From positions 54,481,304 to 54,545,303 of the forward strand of contig CM050650.1 in the NCBI GenBank assembly GCA_027574665.1: a stretch of 64,000 bases of DNA, in the 5' to 3' direction. Of this stretch, positions 31,125-42,700 are shown piece after piece. This stretch comes from Rhynochetos jubatus (Eukaryota > Chordata > Aves > Eurypygiformes > Rhynochetidae). Numbering within the stretch: the first letter of the stretch is position 1; every line of letters starts with the position of its first letter. Made by a program: the position numbers and the translations under genes. The notes under the pieces are model-generated. The model was not told where the DNA came from. It saw nothing but the letters and a program-made list of their open reading frames with translations, and ran no database searches.

Positions 31125-34100
31125 CTGACAAAATAACAACAAAAAAATCCTGTTATACACACAGCAGTGAAAAAGTTCACAGTGCAGCACTGCCTTCACA
31201 GTTATTAACAGCATGCTAAGCAACTTCTTCAGACAGTCTTTACTCAACCTAAATTACAAACTGTTGGGTTTCTAAGAGTCCGTCAACAACAAAAAAAATG
31301 TTTTATGTGCCTCAAGTCCAGTCCTGAACTGCAAAGGATGCGGACAGTGTAAAGAGGAACTCAGTGTGGTGGACAAACGTTTCAGGAGCAGGTATGAACT
31401 GCTGTGCGTGCTACCCCATCACCACTTCCCTGCCTTCCCTCTCTGCTGGGTGCTGTCTCCACTCATCACCCACCTTCTCTCCACCAGCACTTCCATATCT
31501 GAAGGTGCCAACTCTACTACCCAGTTAGACAGGGGATGGACCAAATTCCCCGGCTCTTCAACACCTATGACATCAAGCTCCACAAACAGGTGGAAGTCAG
31601 GAGTACAAAGTACACCAGTGAGAGTGTACAACTGCCATGACTTTATCCATCCTTTCGCAGTCACATACGTAAAAAGTAAACACTTTCCTAGCTCACCACA
31701 AAAAACTTTATGGTTTCTCCTACTATCTGCCATTTAAACCTGTTTAAGTGTTCAGTTATCTAAGGCTGTCACAGTCTCTTAGCACGAGTCTCCTTAAACC
31801 AATCTTTGTCAATAGTTGAGTATTTTTTAAATTTATTTTACATAAGAGAAGATGAGGGGGAAGGGGAACAAAAAAAAAAATTTAATCAAACTTTTTTAAC
31901 TGTAAAATTGTTTAATAGCTCAAGCATCAAATCCACTGGAAGCATAGCTGTGACATCTGGTAAGGGAAACAGAACTTTCTGCCAAAACCAAATAAATAAC
32001 GTTTGCATTTTGAAGGTGCTGACTCATCAGGGAAAGAACCCTGCATCTGCGCTGTGTGCTAGTCAGTACTGTAACAGCCCAACTGGCATGGCAAAGGATA
32101 GAGCAACAAAGGTGAAACACTGAAGGAGTTACAGAGCATTTCCTTCTGTAAAGCATCATAACATAAAACTTCTGCAGTCTCTACTGCAGAGATAGAGCAT
32201 GATACAAAAATTACATATTTTAGCACTGTTTTTTCTTCATGGGCAACTAAAAAGGTAAAGCTCAACTCACACTGTTCCTTCACTATAATGCAATGTCTAA
32301 CAGTAGCAATACGGAAATGTTCTTATTTTCTTGTTTCTCAGCGTGTTAAAAACTCACATTCCTAGTTTTCTGAAGGATTATTTTTGTGGATTCAGATGTC
32401 TGCAAACATCTTTCGTGCTTAAAGAAGCAGTGTGTAGATTGTTTCTCATATTAGACATGAATTAAGCAGGTATCCGAGTTGTACACAGAAGTCACTCGTT
32501 CTTCATCCAGGCTTCACTTCTACACTATTTGCACCGTCACAAACCAATTAATGGTTCAGTGACTGAGGAAGAATATGACAAGAAGTTAATGGGGAAAAGA
32601 ATCCTCTAATACAAAGGCAAGTTATATGAATTAAACACACATGTTACCCACACATGAATAAAAGCTGAAAGCTTGAAGTAATACATAAAAAAGGGCTGTG
32701 AAAAGAAACACAAGGGACACTCAATCCCACACTCCTTGGGGAACCACTTAAGAAGTAGCACAATTTCTCTAATAGAACTATCTAAATCTTAGGTGCTGTA
32801 ACTGCACCCACAAGCTTTCTTTGCCCTGTGATGGGTTTGAGGACGTATATAAATGTAATTTGGTTGTTTTACTAAAGCTTTTTCCTGCAGTCTGATAGCA
32901 CACAGTCCTTCAGTGCCCATTAAATAAGGAAAAGATCATCAGACATGTAAGTGAATTGTAATAATAAACAAAGAAGTTTTGCTCAAAGTATTAAGAAATC
33001 GAGATTCAGCAAGAAGTACACCATGAGAGCAATTAAAACATAATTTAATTTTGGCCACTTTCAAAATAATTTTCAAAACATGCCATACTTAAGACCACAT
33101 TGAAAATACTTTTTAAAAAAACATTTTTTCCAAAGAAAAGGGAGCAACTATATTTAGAACATTTTACTAGAATTCAGTTTTGCAATGGATGTTCCTTTTC
33201 TTTCCAAGAGACCTGTTTCAAAAAACACACGTGTTGGATACCCAAGTGTGAGGATATACGCTAGTAACACTTGAGAGAATCACCACCTCCAGAAAAGTGA
33301 AGCCTCTAGCGTAAACATCCCGAAATGTAAGACTAAACATCTTGGACGTTTAGTATACTAGATCACTTGTTCAAATTCAGTCAAAATTAGAAGTAATGAC
33401 TAGTTTGCCACTGGCAGGGTAATCAAGACAAAAAAGAGTTGGTATTGATCTTGTGTCACACAAATACCAATGACAGAAGGATGTCCACACGAGTTATCCC
33501 TTTTAACAAGTCCCAAAGGCCTGGAATTCAGGGGAAAACAGTTGTTTGGCACCTCTGTATTTTGACATAATTTCATCTAGTATTTCAATATTCACTTTAT
33601 GGTTACACGACAGGTAGCCGAGTTAAAGAAATATAATGCCCCTCAGAGAAATCAAGGTTAAATTAACAGGACACTTAAACCATAAATCAGGAGACCTAGA
33701 GTCTACCACCGGGGGTGTGTGGAAATCAGCCTGCACTCAGATTACTTCAGGTGCAAAACTAGAACCGTGTTTCTTTCTGAAGTGCTGTGAGAACTGTAAG
33801 ACAAGGGATGCTATAGTGTTTGACAGCTATTATTTTGCTGGCAACTGCAGCATAACAGGATATGGACTAAGCAGTCTTGGAAAATAAAGCTGCGCTTCCA
33901 CGTGAATTTTTAGCAGCAGCAGAGCTTTACCAGTGTAAGGCAGCCAGTCCACCCACCTCCCACCACTTACTAGCACCAGCAGAATTGTTTGTAAGGCCAG
34001 ACAGAGCGAACAGATCAGAGGAACTTACCCAGATAAATAGTAAACTTTTTTTTTTTGGTGGGTTGTTTCTTTTGGCAGTGTTGGGTAACAGCAATTTGAT

Positions 34101-35069
34101 GCGTATGTGAAACTAGTGTCTTAATTGCTCAGAACCCCATTTAAATTGGTCCTCCAGTGCAATTAAGTACAAGAAAGCGAGTACTACCACTGACTGCAGT
34201 TCACCCCGCTTTACACAGAAAGCTCAAAATTCAGAAGTCACAGATGTCTGCACACGTTTTAAAGCAAGAAAGCTTTGACGGCTCAGTCAAAATGGGTCCG
34301 GTTCAAACCAGCAAAAGGCAGCTGTTCGTCAGGTTACACATCACCGAGCCACAAAACAACCGGCCAAAGGATGCATCTCCGATGCTGAAAGTTTCCGTAG
34401 GATGAGGGGAAAACTGGACCCTGTAAGTAGTAAATAAACACAGCTACAGATGGCAGGGAGGACGGAGCTGGAAATGACCAGAGGCTAGCTGAACGCTGGG
34501 AACACCACGCATTCCGCCTGCTTGCTTCCATTCTCACGCGCTGCTCTCTCCTTTGACAGGGTACGGCTCTTCTCAAACACAAGCGCATTCTCAGCTGCTC
34601 CCGGCAGCAGCAGGAGTTACTCGGGGGGCATGGAGGAGCCATCATCACGGCTGCCCGCAGGATAGCCCCCGAGGGCCAGTGTCTGAGCCGCGCTGGCACA
34701 AGCGGGCACCAGGGCAGCTCCCACGGCACGGACCCGCCTCCCAGGGACCACCCGGGCCAGGAGGGGCTGGGCGCCGGGATGAGCGCTGGGCACACGACAA
34801 CCGCCTGTACCCGGCTCTGCCCACAGCGCCGGGGGCACAAGGGCCCAACCGGCCCCGCCGCCGCCGCTCCCCGGCGAGCGAGAAGCCGCCTTTGGAAGCG
34901 CCAACCCCCGGCGGGGGGACCGGAGACGGCACCAGCTCCCAGCGGGGCCAAGAGGGCCCAGACCCCCAGCTCGGTCGCCCCGGAGAGGGCTCGTTATCGT
35001 GTCCGCGCTGCGGCCGCGCCTCGGTTTCCCGCCCCCCCCCCTCCGCCACGGCGGCACAGCCCGACCTAC
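31125..35069 (-). other. LATS1: LATS1 intron 1 (3.9 kb), no gene seen
   Basis: The intron runs between the inferred non-coding exon 1 and the first coding exon. It is AT-rich, becoming GC-rich after about 34,560. Open frames at 31366-31737 and 31419-31733 overlap on opposite strands and are unlikely to be coding. Confidence 0.5.
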
Positions 35070-35480
35070 CTGAGGCGAGAAGGCGGCGGCGGCAGCGCCC
35101 CAGCCCAGAGCGTGGGCGCACGGAGCTCGGCAACGACCGCCGCGGCCCTCCGCGATTCCGGCAGCGCCTCCTCGGTCCCTCCGCCAGCGCCCGCTGCCGC
35201 CACGGGCCTCTCAGTTCGGCGCCGCCATTTTGTCGGTGCCTCCGCCGCGGAGGGCTTCCCGGATATGGGCAACTCCCGGCCTGCCTTGCGCGCCCACCGC
35301 CCCCGCCCCGGATGGAGCGCGGCCCGGGCGAGCCTCTAGCGCGCCTCACGGCAGCTCCACGCGTTCCCGTGCGCGGAGAGGGCAGGACCGGCCCCAGCGC
35401 ACCGTCCCTCACCCCTACAGGTTCAGACCGGGTAAGGGATCCTTGTCACAGGAGATCAAGGCGGCCGTTCTCAGCGGCGC
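34640..35480 (-). promoter_or_regulatory. LATS1: CpG-island promoter of LATS1 with inferred exon 1 (about 35,260-35,070)
   Basis: This is a CpG-dense block bounded by AT-rich DNA. On the minus strand a YY1-type motif (AAAATGGCGGC, about 35232-35222) marks a likely transcription start. A good donor, CTCAG|GTAGG, ends exon 1 at 35070. The ATG within the YY1 motif opens a five-codon upstream ORF (ATG GCG GCG CCG AAC TGA). Exon boundaries are inferred from sequence only. Confidence 0.65.
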
Positions 35481-35674
35481 ACGAGTGAAATAGGCTCTGA
35501 GGGGGCTCTCATGGAAAATGGCGTGTAAAACCTTGAATCTGAACCCGCTGCTGCCCCAGGCCTGGTCTGAAGGATGGAGGGAAGCCCCAGGATCAGTCCA
35601 AACAGCTTACGGTTGTCTGCCTTCCCGCAAAAATGCCTACACCTACTGGAACTAATTCAGTAAGTCAGCCCAGT

Positions 35675-36505
35675 ATTCTTGTGCAAAACTTTTTATTAAA
35701 AAGAGAAAGGGCTCTCTGCAGCAAAAGGCAGGTGCAAGGCTAAATCGAAATTTAACTTTTTGAAGACAGCAACAGATCGGATGCGAAATGTTGATTGTGA
35801 CCAAGATGACATCTCCAGGTTAGAAAGTCTTAACTCTCACACCCGAAAACGCCGCCAACACATACGTCAATTATGACCGTTTAACTGTAAAAAACCACTT
35901 TTCTGTTGAAAGTTGTACATAAATAATGCTACTAAAATGCTAAGATTCTTACAGAACCTTTCACATTTCACAGCTTTAACAGTTTCTCTTGCCAATTCTC
36001 ATGAACATAAAAAGTTGTCCCCTAAATACATTAAAAAAACTCAGATTAAAAAACCCATCTCTCCAGTGATATAAAAAGAATTTCAAAGAATCCCATAGTT
36101 TGGCTTTAGAATTAATACTTGAAAAAATATCTTCACAGGAAAAAAAAAAACTAAACCCCAAGGGTTTACCTTTTCTTCACTCTGTATGCACGTGTGTGTT
36201 ATGGATACCAGTTTACAGCAGATACCTTGCCCTGGTGACTGCCCTCCTGCTTACCAAGCCAAACAGGCACCAGGGAAGAAATGAGAGCAAGCTTACATGT
36301 AACCAGTTACTCATCCTGGAGCATCAAGAAGGAGTGGCAGCTTTCAGAATCTGAGGCACCTTACATTTCTTCTGCAGTACCAGCACCAAGCTGTAGGCCA
36401 CTCACCCACATGCTGATAACAGACTAATGAGCATCTTTAAGAATGAACCTGACGTTTCCCAGTTGTTCAAGGAGATCAGTACTTCAAAGGGATACTGGAG
36501 CCGTT
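35675..36505 (-). other. NUP43: NUP43 3' UTR
   Basis: Sequence from the NUP43 stop codon to the first strong polyadenylation signal downstream. It is AT-rich with no open frame of interest. The end is set about 20 bases past the AATAAA at 35697-35692. Confidence 0.6.
35692..35697 (-). terminator. NUP43: NUP43 poly(A) signal AATAAA
   Basis: The minus strand reads TTTTTAATAAAAAG about 810 bases after the NUP43 stop, just before the LATS1 CpG island. A canonical hexamer at the expected place; cleavage would fall near 35,670-35,680. Confidence 0.6.
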
Positions 36506-36720
36506 TCATGCAAAGAGTTGTCTGCTCACGTAAATAGCCTCTGCATCAGTACCATATACTAGGCATGGTCCTAAAACATCTAAACTATTCACAGACAAGG
36601 TCTGATTGGGAATTAAGTTGGTGATTTCCATGCGGTCTTTGGTAGGATCGTTGCTTAGCCAGGCACTTACTACAGACTGGTTCATGGTGGTGTGTGAAAA
36701 ATAGGTAGTACTTCTTCCTC
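36506..36720 (-). CDS. NUP43: NUP43 exon 8, residues 304-374
   Basis: The acceptor is CTTTCAG before 36720 and the TGA stop is at 36508-36506. It encodes GGRSTTYFSHTTMNQSVVSA, then WLSNDPTKDRMEI and the last blade ending AIYVSRQLFA. It completes a split Gly codon from exon 7. The Thr/Ser-rich start is shorter than in mammals. Confidence 0.96.
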
Positions 36721-39700
36721 CTGAAAGAAGGAGAGGGAAAGAGGGAAATGAGTCCCAATTTAGTTGATATATTCTCGGAATTTGGAGAAACATAGTAGAC
36801 ATGGTACAGACATAATGGAAATATCATTTTACATTTAAGTCAGTTTTCAGTTAGATAACAGATGTTGTCATCTCCTGGTAATTGAGGGAAAAAATAGCTT
36901 AAAACCCCCAAATCAAGTACTTTGAAGTGATTAGAGAAACCTGCTACCAGCTCAGTCAGTCTTCAGTTAAGGCAAACAGGTTGGTACAGCTATGAACCTT
37001 GCTCACCACACAGTGTAAGTATCTACAAGTTTTTCTAGCTAGAGACTAAAGCAAGGACAGACCTCATGTCCATTTATACACAGTCTTGCTCTCTCTGGGG
37101 CAATAGCTTTGCTCACTGACACCTATTCCCTACCATCCCCTTCTTCCTCCCGGTTCTGCAGCAAGTGATACACCTGGGTTTGACTTTGAACGTTAAATGT
37201 TCCGTGGAAGAAATTCAAACTGAAGTCTCTCAGTTTGAGAGCTATCATTCAACACAAAATTAACAACCGGCTGAAGCGGTGCTAAAGGTTTTACATTTAA
37301 CATACCTGAAAACATGCAGAGTGCAACCTGAATTGGTTATCCTACTGTCTACCTAGGCAAAACTGAGCTTTGAATGGCAACTTAGAGGCCAAAGGCAGCA
37401 GATGACATCTGAAAGTGTCCCCACTGTTTGTAGTCTGAAGTGGCAAGTAATTAAGCAGTCTTTCTGACTGGAACGTGCAAGGAAATGTTTATGGAGTCAG
37501 TACCATACCTCTAATTAAAATCCTGACACAACACAAAAGGGATCCAGTTTCACTCACTGAAGGTTCCAATTACAACCTTGAAGCATAAATTAATTAATTC
37601 CACTATCCTATTAATGTATCAGTTATTTATTTTGTATCTCTTCCTTGGAGGCTCAGATAGTAATGTGTTATTTAGGCTGCCTGTTCTATATACAGATTTT
37701 AAAGTGAACACGATTTGTCTTTACACACACGTGCCCCTTCCTGCATTGGGCAGAGCACAGCAGATTTAAAACAAACAAAAAAACCCCATCAAACCTCAAA
37801 AAACCCCCACACAGCCATCAAAAGCCTCACACCACAACTGTTAGCCTTCTAAGTAGTGACCCTGAAGTGCCTATCAGGACTTTCTTTCTAAGAAAAGAAA
37901 CCAGCTTTTAATTTTCTGTAGTAGGTCTGTGTTGTAAGCGAGTCCTGTGAGAACACTGACTTCAATTACGTTGCCAACTGACAAATTCAGTGCACACGGA
38001 CTGCAAACATCTTTACCTTGATGAAGAAAAGATGGTTTGTCAGATATGTCTGTGGAAGTATCCCAGTGCCAAAGAGATCCATCTTCAGAACACGTAAATA
38101 AGTGATCGGGGTTGGAGGGATGGAAGTGAACTTCCCACACTGGAAATATCAAACGAAAACCAAACAAAACCACTTCAGAACAACTATCAAGTGTTTCACT
38201 CTTAACTCTGGCTAGCATGACATAGACAAGAATCAGAAGAATCCAGGCCCAAACCCCCACCCTTAGTTATTAACTGCAGTTTTGTCTGCCCTGAGAGAGA
38301 AGGGAACAACAAAGAAGTGACCATTTTCAGTACTATGAAAACTGTTAAAAGGTTAAAATCTTATCTGAATTCAGGCATTCTGAATACTTTCTCATGCAGC
38401 CTGCCCTACTGTTAAGTTTAACTCTGCAGAAAGCATGCATTCCTTCCCAGCACACACAATCTTTTGTGTCTGAATACCACAGCTGTGGAAAAGATAGTCA
38501 AGTCAGTAAAACTTGAACAGCTCGAGAAATATTTTTACTCCCTAAATATAACTGTGGCATTGTCAAGACATTTTCAGCACAATATGAATTGCTACCTTGT
38601 TCATCTAAAGTTACCAGGAAAAGTGAGCTGCTTCAGCATTGTGGAGGCACCAAATGGATCGGTACTATCTTCAGTTTCCCCTCCTGCCTCCCACTTTCAG
38701 GTTTGTTAGTAACTGCATTCTTGCCTGACCATACCTGCCTACGACAGCATCCATGTCTATGGCTATTAATACACGTACCCTACTAGAAAACCAGCCATTC
38801 TGACTGGCTGTGACTATAATGATTCATTAGAGAACTGCTTACTAATTCTAGCTCTAGTTTAGGTAGACTAGGCTTTTAGGTAAGAACAGTCTCATATACA
38901 GGCAAGGAACAAACTGAAGCCAACTGGATGACAACAGGTTAAGTAGCAACTATGTGACTGTTTTCTATCCTAGCTACACCACCTTTTGTTTTTCTATGAG
39001 GACTTACAGATACTTACTTTCTGCTTCATGAGCATTTAGCAGGGACACTGGCATAGTACCCTGCCTGATGTCCCAAATACTCAGCATCCCATCCTGGCCC
39101 CCTGTGGCCACAATATGCTGCTGATTGGGATGCCTGTCCACACAGTGCAGTGGGACTCTGTCACCTGTCCTGCGAAGGACAAGAATAAAAAACAAAACAA
39201 AACAAAACATGATTTCTTCATTCAGCTTCTATTTTCTCCTTCTTAATCCCTAGGAGCGCTGACAAACAAGGTGACACTATCAACTGCGTATGCAATTCCT
39301 GCAGCGTCTGGTCACTATCACTACAGGCTGAAGCTGCATGACATCTATTGGAAACCAGAGGTATGGCAGTAACGTGAAGCTACAATTGGATGAGCATCAG
39401 GTTCGGTGCTCTATGGTACAGACATCCACGCGGTATCCAACAGCTTTACCTGAGTGAGAAAACACTGCATACAGATAATATTCTGAGTCTACCTACAATA
39501 AGGAGGTTCCTCGGAATTCATATTATAATTAGTTTCATCATATACTGAGAGTTACAAAGGGAGACTGGGTACTAACAAAACCAGGTTCCTAAACCACAGC
39601 CTATTAACACCAGTGGGAGTTATTCCACAAAACAGGATTTAAATCTAGCTCCATTTGTTTTCTCACAATACCTTATGAGGCACAAAGTTATAATTCAAAT

Positions 39701-42700
39701 GCATTTCAAATGCCAGAAAATTTACATTGGTCCCGTGGAGAAAACCAGATGTAAAGAATATTTAATCAGGGAAAGAGTGAAAAGAGTGAGTTTTGGGTTG
39801 AGGGTTGGTTTTTTTCCCTCCCCTCCCCCTCAAAAAAGATCAGCTGTACAGGTGCAACAGTCCTTCAAGAGTTAAATCACAAAACAGACCACCTACATAC
39901 AATGCTCCGTCACAACAATAATTCAGCCATTAAGCAGTCTGCTTTTGATTATTTAAATACCAAATAAGTTTAAAACATTAAAAAAAAAATCAATCATTTA
40001 TCATCCCATTGTCCAGAAGGCATCAGGAAAGATTTAAATCAGATTATATAAAAGTAGCACATGCTTCTCAACAAATATTAAAGAAAAAAAAAAAGGTCTT
40101 ACAAGGAAAATATTTGAGATGGCTCATTTCTTTGCTGTCTGAGGTCCCATATTTTTAACTGTCCAATTGAATTTACTGTCAAGATCTCAGTTATGCGAAG
40201 GAAAGTCACTGCATGGAGCGTACTGCTGTCTGCATTGTCTGCAAGAGAGACAAGGAAAGCATTCAGGTAAACCTACAGAGTACTGGTCTCCATTATGCCA
40301 AGTAACTCTTGCTAGAAAACAGAACACAGCTGCTTAAACATGGTTACAACCTCTCTGCATTTTCAGGGGCAGAGACAGACAAATGTCACGTTAAGTGTTG
40401 CAAGGGTACCCTATCAAACATTACTGACACAAATCTGTGAGAAGCTGTATTTAAATAGCTCTGGTGCTTACAGAAATAGTTGTTGGTCCACAAGATTTCT
40501 TTCTGTAGCTCCTAAAAAGGAGGAATCAATTTAGCCAGGTCTATGGTTTCCATAAATATTTTCTTTATATGCTCTGCATCTACCAACAGGAGGCATGCTA
40601 CGGAGCTTCACATAATGCAGTTCTTTTGAACACAAGAAACAGTAACTCTGCCCAAGAACATTGAACAGTTGTATACAGAAGCAGTTAATTCACCAACTTT
40701 TAGACCTTCTCCAAGAACTATCAACGTGATATCCACCCGTCTCTAAAGCCAAACCAGAATTACGCTTTACTTCTTAATCTCAATAACTAAATGGCAAAGC
40801 TTTTTTTTCAGGTCCTTTTCTCCACTGCTTCTACTTGAGGCTCTAGGAGACAATAACCTAGACGCTATATTCCTCTATTTTCATTCTGTTGTTTTTATAT
40901 AAACTTTTCATCTTGATAATGACAGGTAGCATTAAGTCTACTTTCACCTGAGCATTTTAAAATTCTTTGTGTAGTCCATACTGAAAATACAGATGAATTT
41001 TTTGCTGCATAAGGTATAAACCTCTTCTGATATTGAGACAGACAAGTTACATTGATGCCTGGTTACAGATATTTGAATGAGTTTTCTTTCCTGTGTACTA
41101 TTTAAATGAAAGATGAGTGGAAGAAAAAGAAACACACCAACACCTTTAAAAATAAATGTTACACTACTGAATACTAAAGTTCTAAAGGACTTAAAGATGT
41201 ATCATTCCTAAATCACTTACTCTGTCAGAAAATTTTATGGCTCCGGAAAGATTTTCAGATCATCTCTAACTTTGGAGACTTTTTCCTACCACAACTGACT
41301 ATAAACATATCAACTCCATATTACACTCTTAAATGCATTAAACAGTAACAAAAATATCAAGGTATTTCCTTACAAATATTTCATGATGTACAAGAGTTCT
41401 ATCTTCATGTTAAAACACGTTGAGGGTTCAGCTCAGCGCCTGGGAATTGTCAAGATGTCGCTGAACTGGGAACCAGTACAAAGGAGGTCTTACATGATAG
41501 AACTCCATCCTGAAAAACTTAAAACTATCTGCCAAGATGTTTTCTCCTCCCTCTCCAACTTTTACCGTTAAAAAAAAAAATCTAGTCAATGAGTTCGTGC
41601 TAGTCTCTTCCACATAACTCCAGGTAAGCTTCACTCACCAGGTCATAGCTATGATTGACTTACCTACGGACCATTCCTATTTTAACATTTCCCTTCCTGT
41701 TTCCAAAAGGACATTTCTCAGTTAATTCACATGGGAGCTCTTAAGTGTTTATGCACCAGGAAACCTCAGTGCAATCTTACAGCAGTATAACACTGGCTGA
41801 TGCTACCATTACAAAGCAATCATTTTCACACAGTGCTATCAAGCAAGCCCTAAGAAAATTAACAACTTGCATCCTGCATATTATTAGATCTGTATGTAAG
41901 CACCTGAGCAATTGCCAGAGAAAAATATGGATTTTTTTTTAAATATCTACTTCCTGTGAGTCAGCAAGCCATTCTTTTACTTTAAAATTTTTACTTACAT
42001 ACAGATATACACACAGTGTTCAGATACAAGTTTAAAATAATATAATCCTTTTAAACTAGTTAATGTTGTTGCCTCTCAAAGAGGAAGTTACTGTGTTTTG
42101 TGGACATGTGTTAATAAAATCTGCCACATGCCTTGCTACCTTTTTTTTCTTAAAAAGCATAGACAGGTTCCCTACAGGAATTCTCAAGGAGCTTCAATAA
42201 AGGGCTGTATGCAATTAATAGGATTTATCTTGTGTGTATACAGCCACACGCACACACAAGTACATCCCAGAGCACTTCCTTCCTTAATTGGCTTATCACC
42301 GTGTAAACCCTTTCATCCACTACAGGCATGATTTTCCTTGGGAGAAACAGGTGCTGTGTCCAACTGAAGTTTCAGGGAGAAAGTCCCAGCTTAATAATGC
42401 CACAATCAAACACAGCGTTACTGTCCTTTAAAATTATTTCTGTTTATAAGTTTCATTTCCAACAGATGCTACAAACTTGTACTCTATTTCCATGAGACCA
42501 GCATCACAGAAGAGTTCAGAATAAGCAAGTTCTAACACCTTTCACAAACATCTTACTCTACTGCGTAATCTATCGCTCTAGGAAATAGCGAGCTTTTTCA
42601 CTAAGGGAAAAGTAATCACTGTAAGCCACGATACCTAGAGAACAGGATACAAACAGTGGTTTCTGGTTCATGGTGTTCCTTTAGACACAGAGAAACAGAT

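Noticed and set aside
34334-35493. Long open frames (up to 311 codons) across the LATS1 island.
   Set aside because: Same GC-island effect, with no domain or family resemblance. The region is explained by promoter and non-coding exon 1.
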